A stretch of DNA of 64,000 nt from Paucimonas sp. (GTDB lineage: Bacteria; Pseudomonadota; Gammaproteobacteria; Pseudomonadales; Pseudomonadaceae): the NCBI GenBank assembly GCA_031253995.1, contig JAIRVG010000052.1, forward strand, positions 1 through 64,000, read 5' to 3'. Below, piece by piece: positions 8,402 to 17,484 of the stretch; the first letter of the stretch is position 1; the number at the start of each line of letters is the position of its first letter. Under the pieces are notes generated by a model. That model made no database searches and was not told the DNA's origin. It was given only the letters and a program-made list of their open reading frames with translations. The translations under genes and the position numbers were made by a program.

Positions 8402-10009
8402 ATGAAACGCGAAAGAACCCAGGTTGTGATCGTGGGCGGGGGCCCCAACGGGGTGACGGCCGCCCACTATATGGGACTGTATGGCATCCAGTGCGTGGTC
8501 CTGGAGCTGGCCGAGGGCATCCTGCCCTATCCGCGTGCCGTGGGCATGGACGACGAGGCCCTGCGCGTCCTGCAGGGCGTGGATATCGCCGAGCGTGCGG
8601 TGCGCGACATGATCTGCGACGTACCGCTGCGCTACTACAATGCGCGCGGTGTGTGTTTCGCCGAGGTCAAGCCGAGCGTCGCTCAGTATGGCTGGCCGAT
8701 GCGCAACATCTTCATGCAGCAACTGCTGGAGGAAACCCTGCGTGAGGCCTTGCCGCGCCACCCCGGCGTGCAACTGCGCCAGGGCCATGAAATGCTCGCC
8801 CTGGCGCAGGACGAGGACGGTGTGACCTTGCAGGTGCGCGGCGCTGATGGAGAGCCCTACGAGCTGCGCGCCGACTACCTGATCGGCGCCGATGGCGGCC
8901 GCTCCAGCGTGCGCAAGCAACTGGGCATCGAGTTGCAAGGTCTGACCCACCCGCGCAAGTGGGTGGTGGTGGACACGCGCAACGACACCCTGGACGCCCC
9001 GTTCACCGCCCTGCATGCCGACCCGCAACGACCCTTCGTGTGCATCTACCTGCCGTACCAGCAACGACGCTGGGAGTTCATGCTGCTCGAAGGCGAGCGC
9101 GAGGAGGCGATGTGCGAGGAAGACAATATCCGTCGCCTGATCCGTGGTCATATCGGTGACGCGGTGGATGAGCTGGAGATCGTCCGTATCCGCGCCTACA
9201 CCCATAACTCGCGGGTGGCCGAGCGCTTCGTCGAAGGCCGCGCGGCGCTGGTCGGGGATGCCGCGCACATCTCCCCGCCCTGGGCCGGCCAGGGCCTGAA
9301 CTCCGGCCTGCGCGACGTTGCCAACCTGTGCTGGAAGATCGCCGCGATCGTGCAGGGCAGGGCGGCGCCGCGGATCCTTCATAGCTACGATCTGGAGCGC
9401 CGCGGACATGCCACCGACCTGATCGGCCTGGCCGACAACATGGGCGCCGTGCTCGGGCTGACCAACCCGTTGATGGCCGGGGTACGTGACTGGCTGTTCC
9501 AGGCCGTCAACAGTGTCGACGACCTGCGCTCGCACCTGCTGGAGTTCAAGTTCAAGCCCAAGGCCACCATTACCCGAGGCCTGGTGTTCCACGAGCGGGC
9601 CGAGCTACGCGAGGACGACCTGGTGGGGCAGCTGTTCATCCAGCCGCAGGTCGAGACCGCCGATGGCCAGCGCACTCGCCTGGACAATGTACTGGGCCAT
9701 TCGTATGCGGTCCTCGGCTACCGGGTCAATCCGCTCGACGGCGTGTCGCAACAGAGCCGCGACTACTGGGCCAACTGGGGGGCGCGCTTCATCCAGGTCA
9801 ACCGCTCGCGCAGCGGCCCGGCGCGCAACCAGCCGTTGCAGGCCGAAGGCGCGGTCAGCGTCGAGGACGTCGACAACCGCCTGGGCACCTGGTTCGCCAA
9901 GGTCCGTGACTGCATCGTGGTGATTCGCCCCGACCGCTTCATCGCCGCCATCACCACTCCAGAGCGTCTTGATTCGGTGCTGCGCAAGCTGCAGGAGCAG
10001 CTGTCATGA
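8402..10009 (+). CDS. FAD-dependent aromatic hydroxylase, MhpA-like
   Basis: A 535-aa class A flavoprotein monooxygenase. The N-terminal FAD motif is GGGPNG (about residue 13), the DG motif is GADGGRSSVRKQLG (about 160), and the GD motif GDAAHISPPWAGQGLN (about 285) completes the FAD site. Length and layout match 3-(3-hydroxyphenyl)propionate hydroxylase (MhpA), including the C-terminal thioredoxin-like extension. The enzyme would add a ring hydroxyl using NAD(P)H and O2 to make a catechol. GGTGAG precedes ATG 8402; a GTG nine bases upstream is an alternative. The stop codon overlaps the next start (ATGA), so the two are translationally coupled. Confidence 0.88.
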   Translation: MKRERTQVVIVGGGPNGVTAAHYMGLYGIQCVVLELAEGILPYPRAVGMDDEALRVLQGVDIAERAVRDMICDVPLRYYNARGVCFAEVKPSVAQYGWPMRNIFMQQLLEETLREALPRHPGVQLRQGHEMLALAQDEDGVTLQVRGADGEPYELRADYLIGADGGRSSVRKQLGIELQGLTHPRKWVVVDTRNDTLDAPFTALHADPQRPFVCIYLPYQQRRWEFMLLEGEREEAMCEEDNIRRLIRGHIGDAVDELEIVRIRAYTHNSRVAERFVEGRAALVGDAAHISPPWAGQGLNSGLRDVANLCWKIAAIVQGRAAPRILHSYDLERRGHATDLIGLADNMGAVLGLTNPLMAGVRDWLFQAVNSVDDLRSHLLEFKFKPKATITRGLVFHERAELREDDLVGQLFIQPQVETADGQRTRLDNVLGHSYAVLGYRVNPLDGVSQQSRDYWANWGARFIQVNRSRSGPARNQPLQAEGAVSVEDVDNRLGTWFAKVRDCIVVIRPDRFIAAITTPERLDSVLRKLQEQLS

Positions 10010-10782
10010 GCCTGGCCCGGCGTCTGCTCGGACGCTTGCGCGAGGCTGCGATCGAGGCCGCGCCGCTGGCGCCGGAGGAGGGTGAGCGACTTGATGTGGT
10101 GCAGGGCTACTGCCTGCTGTGCCAGGCCTTGCAGCAGCGCCGCAACGGCGGCGAGGCACTGGTCGGCTGGAAGGTGGCCTTTGCCTCGCGGGCGGCCTAC
10201 GAGCGCTTCGGCCTTGGCGAGCCGGTGTACGGCGCCCTGACCGATGTGATGCAGGTGGCGGCGGCCAGCGAGGTCGAGTTGCAGCGCTTCATCCAGCCGA
10301 AACTTGAGATCGAGCTGGCCTTCATTCTCGACCGGGACTTGCCGGCCGGGCAGTACAGCGATGAACAACTGTTGGCGGCGGTCGGCCACATGGCCCCGGC
10401 CTTCGAGGTGGCGGACAGCCGCTGGCAGGGCTGGCGTTTCGGTGCCGGCGCCTTCCTCGCCGACAACGCCTCGGCCGCCGCCTTCTGCCTGGGGCCGCGC
10501 CAGCCCTTCGATGCCGGCCGCGCCGCGCGCCTGGATTACGCGCTGTACGGCGCGCAGGACCTGCTGGCCAAGGGCAGCCTGGGGACCCGCGACGACACGC
10601 CGCTGCACAACCTGTGCTGGGTGCTGCGGCGGTTGCTGGCCGATGGTTTCGAGCTGGCTGCCGGGCAGGTCATCCTGTCCGGCGCGCTGTTGCCGCCGAT
10701 GACCCTGGAGCCCGGGCACTACCGGGTGGAAATGCTTGGCACGGAACTGGCTTTGACTTTCAGGTCGCCTTCGGCGGCCTGA
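10006..10782 (+). CDS. 2-keto-4-pentenoate hydratase-like protein (MhpD family)
   Basis: A 258-aa member of the FAH/hydratase superfamily, the same length as MhpD. The metal-binding acidic cluster is visible in KLEIELAFIL (about residue 100), and the core motif GWKVAFASRAAYERFG matches hydratases that act on 2-hydroxypenta-2,4-dienoate. Its ATG overlaps the hydroxylase stop. It is the last enzyme gene of the operon. No MhpE-like aldolase is present in the window, so the product must be handled elsewhere or by the ThDP/aldehyde dehydrogenase pair. Confidence 0.85.
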   Translation: MSLARRLLGRLREAAIEAAPLAPEEGERLDVVQGYCLLCQALQQRRNGGEALVGWKVAFASRAAYERFGLGEPVYGALTDVMQVAAASEVELQRFIQPKLEIELAFILDRDLPAGQYSDEQLLAAVGHMAPAFEVADSRWQGWRFGAGAFLADNASAAAFCLGPRQPFDAGRAARLDYALYGAQDLLAKGSLGTRDDTPLHNLCWVLRRLLADGFELAAGQVILSGALLPPMTLEPGHYRVEMLGTELALTFRSPSAA

Positions 10783-10856
10783 TCGAGCACCCGGCACTCA
10801 GGGAGGGTACCGGGGCTTTTCCTCACTCCGCTCACTGCCATAAAGGGCGCCAGATC

Positions 10857-11795
10857 ATGTTCGCGGAAACCCGATCCTTCAACGACTCCCAACAGCATGC
10901 GGGCTCGATCATGGGCTGGGAACAGACCTACGACCAGATCGGTCGCGGCATGCTGTCCAGCGAGCTGACGCAGCTCTGCGGCGCACGCTTCCAGGTCTTT
11001 CGCGAGGTGCTGGACAAGCGCGTGGTGCAGCAGGGGCGTGCGCCCCGTGGCCGCCTTTGCATCGCCATGTCCATGGACGCGCCGCGTCCCCCGGTGATGC
11101 AGGGCCATGAAGTGGCCTCCTGCGGCGTTGCGCTGTTGCGCGATGGCGAAGAGTTCATCCTGCATGCTCCCGAGGGTATGCACTTTCTCGCTGCCAACCT
11201 CGATATCGTGCGTTTCGCCCAGCATGCGGCGCTGGAACTGAGTGACGAGCAGCTCAAGCGGCTGAAATCCTCGTCGCAGGTGCTGGTTGGTGCGGCGGCC
11301 CTTGAGCGCCTGCGCTCGCGGGTGGTGGCACTGTTCGACACCCCGCTGGCGGCCGGCCAGGCGGGTGTCGAGGCGTACCTGGAAAACCGCTTGCTGGAAG
11401 CCTTCCTCGACCTGTTCCTGGAGGCCCAGGACGAGGTGCGCTGCCGTCGTGGCAACCTGTCGGTGAGTGCCTACCTGGTCAAGCGCAGCCAGGAAATCCT
11501 CTTCGAGCAGGCGCAGCAGCCGCCGAGCATCCTCGACATCTGCGAGCGCCTGCGGGTCAGTCGCCGCACTTTGCAATACAGCTTCCAGCAGGTCACCGGG
11601 CTGCGTCCGGTGGAATACCTGCGCAACGTGCGCCTCAACGCGGTGCGCCGGGCCTTGCTCGGCAGCAGTGTGGAGGAAGGTAACGTGAGCGAAGTGGCGG
11701 GCCGCCTGGGCTTCTTCCATTTGAGTCACTTCGCCGCACACTATCGTGAGCTGTTTGGCGAATACCCCTCGGCTACGCTGCGCAACGCGCACTGA
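10857..11795 (+). CDS. AraC family transcriptional regulator (EutR-like)
   Basis: A 312-aa regulator. The N-terminal domain (residues about 1-190) resembles the effector domain of EutR-type AraC proteins, and the C-terminal two-HTH domain (about 205-312) is clear: PSILDICERLRVSRRTLQYSF, then SEVAGRLGFFHLSHFAAHYRELFGEYPS. The ATG at 10857 follows AAAGGGCG; it removes an implausible upstream extension into the hydratase gene. It is co-oriented with the catabolic operon, about 75 bp after it, and probably activates it or senses an intermediate. Confidence 0.88.
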   Translation: MFAETRSFNDSQQHAGSIMGWEQTYDQIGRGMLSSELTQLCGARFQVFREVLDKRVVQQGRAPRGRLCIAMSMDAPRPPVMQGHEVASCGVALLRDGEEFILHAPEGMHFLAANLDIVRFAQHAALELSDEQLKRLKSSSQVLVGAAALERLRSRVVALFDTPLAAGQAGVEAYLENRLLEAFLDLFLEAQDEVRCRRGNLSVSAYLVKRSQEILFEQAQQPPSILDICERLRVSRRTLQYSFQQVTGLRPVEYLRNVRLNAVRRALLGSSVEEGNVSEVAGRLGFFHLSHFAAHYRELFGEYPSATLRNAH

Positions 11796-11821
11796 TCCCC
11801 TGCGCTGTCACGCATAGAACT

Positions 11822-12000
11822 AGCCCGCAAGTGCGCCGCGCTCGGCGTAGGAGCGGATTCATCCGCGAACGGCGGCGACGCCGTCGTAAAACCTGCGTCC
11901 CGAGTTCTCCTCACACACTGCGGACTCAGGTTTTATGGCCGCTACGCGCCCACACGCGGATGAATCCGCTCCCACGCCGACTGCGGCGTACTTGCGAGCT
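11822..12000. repeat. 179-bp long inverted repeat (REPIN/MITE-like hairpin)
   Basis: Bases 11822-11905 align without gaps to the reverse complement of 11917-12000, with an 11-base loop. The outer 46 bases differ at only five positions, and the inner TAAAACCTG block is also conserved. The arms contain the REP-like core GAGCGGATTCATCCGCG and its mirror. It lies between the convergent AraC and chemoreceptor genes and would make a very strong hairpin in either transcript. Confidence 0.9.
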
Positions 12001-12043
12001 GCGACCTTCCGCAGCGATCATGTCGCATCGACTTCAAGCGCTT

Positions 12044-14098
12044 TCAGGTCCGAAACCTGGCCAGCAACCCCTGCTGGCGCGCGGCGAGGTCATCCAGGGT
12101 ATGGCTCAACCCGCTCGACTCGTCCATGCGTTCGGTCAGGCGCAGACTGATGCCGCGCAGGTCACCCATGCGCTGGGTGATCTCATCCACCACCTGGTGT
12201 TGCTGGCCCGTCGCGCTGGCGATGTGCTGGTTCATCCGCTTGATGGTGTTCACCGCGGTATCGATGGCCTGCAGGCTGGTGTGGGCATGGTCGATGCGTT
12301 CCACCACCTGCTCCGTGGTCCGGCGGCTGTCGAGCATGCTTTCCTGGGCCTCCCGGGTGAGCTGGCGCAGGTGTTCGATCACCTCGCGGATTTCTGCGGT
12401 CGAGTCCTGGGTATGGGAGGCCAGGTGGCGGACCTCGTCGGCCACCACGGCGAATCCTCGTCCCTGTTCACCGGCCCGCGCCGCCTCGATGGCGGCGTTG
12501 AGCGCCAGCAGGTTGGTTTTCTGCGCCAGCACGCAGATCACGTCCAGTACCTGCTCGATCTGTGCGCCACCCTTGGCCAGTTCTTCGATCCGCGCGAAGG
12601 TGTTCTGCAGGTGGCTGTCCAGCTCGCGGACGCCGTGGCGGGTGTCCTCGAAGCGCTGCAGGCCGACCCGGGTCGCCTGCTCGGCAGTGCTGGCGGCCAG
12701 GGCGGCACGGGACGAGTGGTCGGCGACCTCCAGGGCGCTGCGCTCCATCTGCAACAGGGCGGCGACCGTTCCTTCTACCTGCTGGTGCTGTTGATGCATG
12801 CCGGCATTGACGTCGGCGCTGATCGCAGCGGCGCGGGTGGCGCACTCGCGGGTGTGTGTCGCGGCGAGTTGCACGTCATGGATAACCGGTTGCAGCTTTT
12901 CCAGGAAGCGGTTGAAGCCATCCACCAGGCGCCGCGGTTCGCGGTCGCGGCGCCGGGGCAGGCGGCGGGTCAGGTCGCCTTCGCCGTCGACCACGCTGTC
13001 CAGCGCATCGGCGACGCCGAGCAGCGGCCGGGTGGCGGCATGGGCTGACCAGCCGAGGATCGCCAGGCCGAACAACGCGCACAGCGAGCTCCAGCCCAGG
13101 CTGTACCAGGCGGCCTCGGCGCTGGCGTGGTCGAACTGTGCCGACAGTTGCAGGGCCGGTGCCAGCAGCAGCGCCTGCGGGACATGGATATCCAGGCGCC
13201 ACGGGCGGGCGCCGGGGATGGGCGCGAAGGTCTTGCTCACCGCGCTGTCGTCATCCCCGTGCGGACCCTGGCTGCCGGCGACCGCGAGGCCTCTGGCGGA
13301 GACCAGTTGCACCTGCGCCTGGCCGTCGTAAAGCTGGCGGGCCAGGGCGGCGGTCAGGCTGTCGAGGGTGTCCAGGCCGATGTCGGCGCCGACTACTCCG
13401 ATCACCTTGCCGCTGCTGATCAGGGGCAGGGCGATGCTGCTCATCAGTGTGTCGCGGCCTTCCACGTTCACCGTGTAGGGCTCCACCACGCAGGCCTTGG
13501 CGGTGGTGCGCGGGCAGCTGTACCAGCTGTTGTCCGGTTCCACGCCAGGCGGGGCCTTGTTCAGCAGGATGTTGTCTTCGCTGAGCCAGGCCTGCCGGGT
13601 CTGCCCGGGACGCGCCTGCGACCAGTACAGGGCGAAGCGTCCGCTGGCATTGCCGGCCAGGCGGGCGGGGTCGCTGAAGGTGGCATCCTGGCCGTCCAGG
13701 GCATTGGGCTCGAACACCACGTAGAGGCCAAGCACCTCGCCGCGCCGCCTCAGTGCGGTGGCGGTCCTGTCGATGATCGCCTGGCGCAGGGTCGCGGCGC
13801 TGGCCGGGTCCTGCGCCGGTTGTTCCTGGAGCTGCAGCAGTTGCTGGGCAAAGCCGTCGATCCAGGTCTGGTTGTCTTCGAAGAAGCGCTGGACGCGCAG
13901 GGCCTGGGAATTGGCGCTTTCGTCCAGGCGGCTCAGCGCAGCCTGGCGGAAGGTGGTGATGCTGCGCTCCTTGAGTGCCCCGGATATCCGTTCGGTCTGC
14001 GCCAGGGTGGCGCTGAGGGTCGCGACCACCACGCCAAGCAGGCAGAGGCCGCCGAGAAGGGTGATACGCCATTTGATGCTCAAGCCGGTAAGCGGCAT
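12044..14098 (-). CDS. Methyl-accepting chemotaxis protein with dCache-type sensor
   Basis: A 684-aa receptor. TM1 is at residues about 10-32, followed by a periplasmic sensor of about 310 residues with dCache-like features ([16 protein letters not shown]). TM2 is at about 345-368, then HAMP. The cytoplasmic signalling hairpin tip reads [20 protein letters not shown]. There is no C-terminal CheR-tethering pentapeptide; the protein ends GLLARFRT. The start at 14098 is chosen for its AGGAG site. It lies between two catabolic clusters and may sense an aromatic acid or uronate (inference). Confidence 0.92.
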   Translation of the reverse strand: MPLTGLSIKWRITLLGGLCLLGVVVATLSATLAQTERISGALKERSITTFRQAALSRLDESANSQALRVQRFFEDNQTWIDGFAQQLLQLQEQPAQDPASAATLRQAIIDRTATALRRRGEVLGLYVVFEPNALDGQDATFSDPARLAGNASGRFALYWSQARPGQTRQAWLSEDNILLNKAPPGVEPDNSWYSCPRTTAKACVVEPYTVNVEGRDTLMSSIALPLISSGKVIGVVGADIGLDTLDSLTAALARQLYDGQAQVQLVSARGLAVAGSQGPHGDDDSAVSKTFAPIPGARPWRLDIHVPQALLLAPALQLSAQFDHASAEAAWYSLGWSSLCALFGLAILGWSAHAATRPLLGVADALDSVVDGEGDLTRRLPRRRDREPRRLVDGFNRFLEKLQPVIHDVQLAATHTRECATRAAAISADVNAGMHQQHQQVEGTVAALLQMERSALEVADHSSRAALAASTAEQATRVGLQRFEDTRHGVRELDSHLQNTFARIEELAKGGAQIEQVLDVICVLAQKTNLLALNAAIEAARAGEQGRGFAVVADEVRHLASHTQDSTAEIREVIEHLRQLTREAQESMLDSRRTTEQVVERIDHAHTSLQAIDTAVNTIKRMNQHIASATGQQHQVVDEITQRMGDLRGISLRLTERMDESSGLSHTLDDLAARQQGLLARFRT

Positions 14099-14307
14099 GC
14101 AGGGCTCCTGTGATCGCGAGGGCGCGCAGGGTCGACGCCCGTCGAGGGGCGGTCCATGCGTCATTGTTGGGGGGGCGCGATGCAGGCATCGCCCGCGGTT
14201 CGCCGCTCGATCATAGGAGGGTTGGCCGCTACCCCGTCATCCCGTATTGGCAATGAACGTGGGCGGCGGCGCGGTGACGCGGGAGGGGGGAAGCGTGGTC
14301 GGGCTGC

Positions 14308-15126
14308 TCAGTCGCCAAACGGCCCGGCGGCGGTGAAGGCCCCGCCCTGGAGCCCGGTGCCGGGCTCGCCTGCCGCCGCTTTCGGCAACTGTTCCAGACG
14401 CGCGCGAAAACGCTCCGAGTTGTCCTTCGGTACAAAGCCCAGGTGGGCGGCATGGCGGTTGTCCCACCACAGGTCGCGGTTCGCCGAAACGCCATAGACC
14501 ACCGTGTGCCCGACGTCCTCGGCGAGCAATGCACGCTCCACCAGGTGCGCCAGGTCGGCATAGCTGAGCCAGGTGGAGAGCATGCGCACGTTGCGCGGCT
14601 CGGGGAACGAGGAGCCGATGCGCAGGCTCACGGTCTCGATACCGTAGCGGTGGAAATAAAAGGTCGCGAGGTCCTCGCCATAGGACTTGGACAGCCCGTA
14701 GTAGCAGTCCGGGCGCCGTGGCGAATGGGCATCCACCGTCTCGTCCTGCGGGTAGAAACCGGTGACATGGTTGGAACTGGCGAAGATGACTCGCCTGATC
14801 CCCTGTTTGCGCGCCGCTTCGTAGATATGGAAGGTGCCGCGGATGTTCGCGTCGAGAATCTCTTCGAAGGAGCGCTCGGTGGAGATGCCGCCCAGGTGCA
14901 CGATGGCATCGACCTGGTCGGCGAGCGCCAGTACCCCGGCCTTGTCGGCGAGGTCGCAGGTGATCACTTCCTCGTGCTCGCCCGCGGCGGGGGCCATGGT
15001 GCCGATGTCGGACACGCGGACGATCGCGGCATGAGCCTGCAGGGCTTCACGCAGGATCTGGCCGAGGCCGCCGGCGGCACCGGTGAGCAGGAGGCGGTTG
15101 AAGGGTTTTTTCTGGTCTGTGGACAT
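14308..15126 (-). CDS. udh: Uronate dehydrogenase
   Basis: A 272-aa NAD-dependent SDR of the extended type, closely resembling Pseudomonas uronate dehydrogenase. It has the Rossmann motif TGAAGGLG (residues 16-23), ASSNHV, and the catalytic YYGLSK (about residues 143-148), with SLRIGSSFPEPRN, WWDNRHAAHLG and the C-terminal GGAFTAAGPFGD as family hallmarks. It oxidises D-galacturonate or D-glucuronate to the aldaro-lactone, the first step of the oxidative uronate pathway. It lies 57 bp downstream of the porin gene, behind an intrinsic terminator. Confidence 0.95.
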   Translation of the reverse strand: MSTDQKKPFNRLLLTGAAGGLGQILREALQAHAAIVRVSDIGTMAPAAGEHEEVITCDLADKAGVLALADQVDAIVHLGGISTERSFEEILDANIRGTFHIYEAARKQGIRRVIFASSNHVTGFYPQDETVDAHSPRRPDCYYGLSKSYGEDLATFYFHRYGIETVSLRIGSSFPEPRNVRMLSTWLSYADLAHLVERALLAEDVGHTVVYGVSANRDLWWDNRHAAHLGFVPKDNSERFRARLEQLPKAAAGEPGTGLQGGAFTAAGPFGD

Positions 15127-15151
15127 GGCGGGCCTTGTTGCAGGGCATTGG

Positions 15152-15177
15152 AAAAGCCCCGGGCCAGGGCCCGGGGC
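15152..15177 (-). terminator. Intrinsic terminator between porin and udh
   Basis: Read on the minus strand, GCCCCGGGCC pairs with GGCCCGGGGC across a two-base spacer and is followed by TTTT. It directly follows the porin stop codon and precedes udh, so it would make the downstream dehydrogenase transcript less abundant than the porin transcript. Confidence 0.7.
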
Positions 15178-15183
15178 GGGACA

Positions 15184-15909
15184 TCACATGAAGTTGTACT
15201 GGATCCCCAGGCGCCAGCGCGCCTGGCGGTCGTCGGTGGTGGAGTTGACCTTGATGTCACCCACCTCCATGAACGGCGCCCACTGTTTGTTGAGCTTGTA
15301 CTTGATGATCAGGTTCTGCTCGTAGTCGCTCTTCTTGTTGTCGTAGCGGATGTAGTCGGTGTCGAAGTGGATGTACTGGTACTCGAAGGCCCAGGGCCCC
15401 TTGGGGGTATAGCCGAGCCAGCCTTCCAGGCGGGTGGTGTTCTGGTTGTCCTTGGCCCGGTCGTCCTTGCTGCGGTCGATCTGGTCGCGGTCCAGGCTAC
15501 GGGCATCCTGGCGCACGCGGGTGGCGACGTACCAGGTGTCGGAGATCTTGTAGGTGTACTTCAGACCGAACTTGTAGGTGGTGGCGTCCTTGGAGCTGTC
15601 CATCTGGAACGCCGGCGTCAGTGTCGACTTGGGACTCAGCTTGTAGTTGTAGTCCACGGTGAATTCATGGCCGTTGTTGACCATGTTGTCGTACGCGACG
15701 TCCTCGCGGTCGCCCGCGGTCTTGTACTTGATCTCGGCAGCGAAGCCGAGGCCGCTGTCCATCCGGTAGTTCATCTTGATCCGGTCCGAATGGATGCTGT
15801 CGTCTTCGGTGAAACCGTGACGGTAGTTGATGCTGGCCGAGTCTGCGTGGGCGTGCAGGGACAGGCCGAGGGTAGCGACGGCGATAAGGCTGCGAAGTGT
15901 GGTGTTCAT
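15184..15909 (-). CDS. KdgM-type oligogalacturonate-specific porin
   Basis: A 241-aa outer-membrane protein. A clear signal peptide (MNTTLRSLIAVATLGLSLHAHA) is followed by short amphipathic strands, many Tyr/Lys/Asp residues and a strand-like C-terminus, matching the 12-stranded KdgM family that admits acidic oligosaccharides. The start at 15909 is the first ATG before the signal peptide; its ribosome site is weak (GAAGA). It is divergent from the enolase-superfamily gene across a 350-bp regulatory region and would deliver oligogalacturonates to the periplasm. Confidence 0.85.
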   Translation of the reverse strand: MNTTLRSLIAVATLGLSLHAHADSASINYRHGFTEDDSIHSDRIKMNYRMDSGLGFAAEIKYKTAGDREDVAYDNMVNNGHEFTVDYNYKLSPKSTLTPAFQMDSSKDATTYKFGLKYTYKISDTWYVATRVRQDARSLDRDQIDRSKDDRAKDNQNTTRLEGWLGYTPKGPWAFEYQYIHFDTDYIRYDNKKSDYEQNLIIKYKLNKQWAPFMEVGDIKVNSTTDDRQARWRLGIQYNFM

Positions 15910-16013
15910 GCGATCTTCTTTTGTTTTTGTTGTTGAGGTCGTGATGAGGCGCGGGTGTCGGGAACGTTGTGGTGGTGGGTGGCTCCGAGGCGAATTTGAA
16001 AAATAAGTTATCG

Positions 16014-16031
16014 GACAACCTTGGGGTTGTC
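16014..16031. promoter_or_regulatory. Perfect inverted repeat GACAACC-N4-GGTTGTC, candidate GntR/FadR-type operator
   Basis: A perfect 7-4-7 inverted repeat about 105 bp upstream of the porin start, in the 350-bp divergent region. FadR-subfamily GntR operators typically have a T-x-G-T...A-C-x-A pattern, which the GGTTGTC/GACAACC arms fit loosely. Two FadR-type regulators are encoded at 27.0-28.6 kb. Confidence 0.55.
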
Positions 16032-16048
16032 TACGATTTCTTTGAATG

Positions 16049-16062
16049 TTGTCTGACGACAA
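16049..16062. promoter_or_regulatory. Inverted repeat TTGTC-N4-GACAA, second candidate operator
   Basis: TTGTCTGACGACAA lies 35 bp from the first inverted repeat, about three and a third helical turns centre to centre, and shares its GTTGTC/GACAAC core. A related half-site TTGTATGAT occurs near 16186, closer to the enolase-family gene. The rest of the 15910-16259 gap is AT-rich with a TTTTGAAA...TTTTCAAAA mirror and no gene. Confidence 0.5.
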
Positions 16063-16259
16063 AATCTGATGGCTCTATTCCGGGTGTTTCGCTTGTTTTG
16101 AAGGGGGTTGGCGGGGTTTTTCAGGTGGATTCGTGAGGTGGTGCACGAGGTTTTGAAAGATTGCGAAGGGGTGCTTTTCAAAAGTTGTATGATGACGTAG
16201 GATCTCGTCCAGAGCGTGACTCCTTCGCCGCCAACCCTAATAAAAAGGCCCAGACGTCC

Positions 16260-17414
16260 ATGATCATCACCGCTGTAAACGTGCAGATCTTTTCCTACCC
16301 CACCCGCCGTGCCGTCGACAGTGCCGGCCATGCCCATCCGGGCGACGTGACCCAGGCCAGCATGGCCCTCCTGCGGATCAAGACCGAATGCGGCAACGAG
16401 GGCTATGCCCTGGGCGCGCCGGAGCTGATTCGTCCCTATGTGCTGGATGGTTTCGTGCGCAAGGTGCTGGTAGGCGCCAATGCCTTCGATCGCGAGAAGA
16501 TCTGGCACGACCTCGCCCACTGGCAGCGCGGCAGCGCCAGCCAGCTGACCGACCGCGCCCTGGCGCTGGTGGAACAGGCCCTGTGGGACTGGGCCGGGCG
16601 CAAGCTGAACGTGCCGGTGCACAAGCTGATCGGCGGTTACCGCGACAAGGTGCCGGCCTATGGCTCGACCATGTGCGGCGACGAGCTGCCGGGCGGCCTG
16701 TCCACCCCCGAGGAATACGGCCGCTTCGCCGAGACCCTGGTCAAGCGCGGCTACAAGGCGATCAAGCTGCACACCTGGATGCCGCCGGTGTCCTTCGCGC
16801 CGAGCGTGGCCATGGACATCAAGGCCTGCGCCGCGGTGCGCGAGGCGGTCGGCCCGGACATCGCCCTGATGATCGACGGCTATCACTGGTACAGCCGTAC
16901 CGATGCCCTGACCATCGGCCGCGCCCTGGAGAAGCTCGACTTCGCCTGGTTCGAAGAACCGATGATGGAAGACTCCGCCGAATCCTACGCCTGGCTGGCG
17001 GGGCAGCTGGACATCCCGATCCTCGGCCCGGAAAGCCTCGGCGGCAAGCACCTGAGCCGGGCCAGCTGGGTGAAGAACGATGTCTGCGACATCCTTCGTG
17101 CCGGCGTGGCCGGGGTCGGCGGCATCGCTCCGTGCCTGAAGGTGGCGCACATGGCCGAGGCCTTTGGCATGGACTGCGAGATCCACGGCAACGGCGCGGC
17201 CAACCTGGCGGTGGTCGGTGCGATCAAGAACTGCACCTGGTACGAGCGCGGCCTGTTGCACCCGTTCCTGAACTATGACGAAGTACCGGCCTACCTCAAG
17301 CGCCTGGTCGACCCGATGGACGAAGACGGTTTCGTGCATCTCTCGGACCTGCCTGGCCTGGGCGAGGACATCGATTTCAACTACGTCGAGACCAATACCC
17401 AGCACAGCTACTGA
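16260..17414 (+). CDS. Enolase-superfamily (mandelate racemase/MLE) enzyme, probable aldarate/aldaro-lactone enzyme
   Basis: A 384-aa protein with an N-terminal capping domain and a TIM barrel. Three metal ligands are visible: Asp in LMIDGYHW, Glu in WFEEPMM and Glu in LGPESLGG. The second strand ends KLH, and a seventh-strand His is in EIHGNGAANLA. It begins the plus-strand operon divergent from the porin, next to udh. Galactarate dehydratase or galactaro-lactone cycloisomerase activity would continue the pathway; the sequence is not close to the Agrobacterium cycloisomerase I remember, so the reaction is open. Confidence 0.8.
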   Translation: MIITAVNVQIFSYPTRRAVDSAGHAHPGDVTQASMALLRIKTECGNEGYALGAPELIRPYVLDGFVRKVLVGANAFDREKIWHDLAHWQRGSASQLTDRALALVEQALWDWAGRKLNVPVHKLIGGYRDKVPAYGSTMCGDELPGGLSTPEEYGRFAETLVKRGYKAIKLHTWMPPVSFAPSVAMDIKACAAVREAVGPDIALMIDGYHWYSRTDALTIGRALEKLDFAWFEEPMMEDSAESYAWLAGQLDIPILGPESLGGKHLSRASWVKNDVCDILRAGVAGVGGIAPCLKVAHMAEAFGMDCEIHGNGAANLAVVGAIKNCTWYERGLLHPFLNYDEVPAYLKRLVDPMDEDGFVHLSDLPGLGEDIDFNYVETNTQHSY

Positions 17415-17484
17415 TGCGTGTCCGGCGGCACGCGTGCGCGCGTGTCGCCCGAGAGTCCAATAACTACAAGAAAGGCAATCTCAC

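Noticed and set aside
11822..12000. Insertion sequence remnant
   Set aside because: No transposase coding sequence inside the hairpin and no clear target duplication; better described as a REPIN/MITE-like element.
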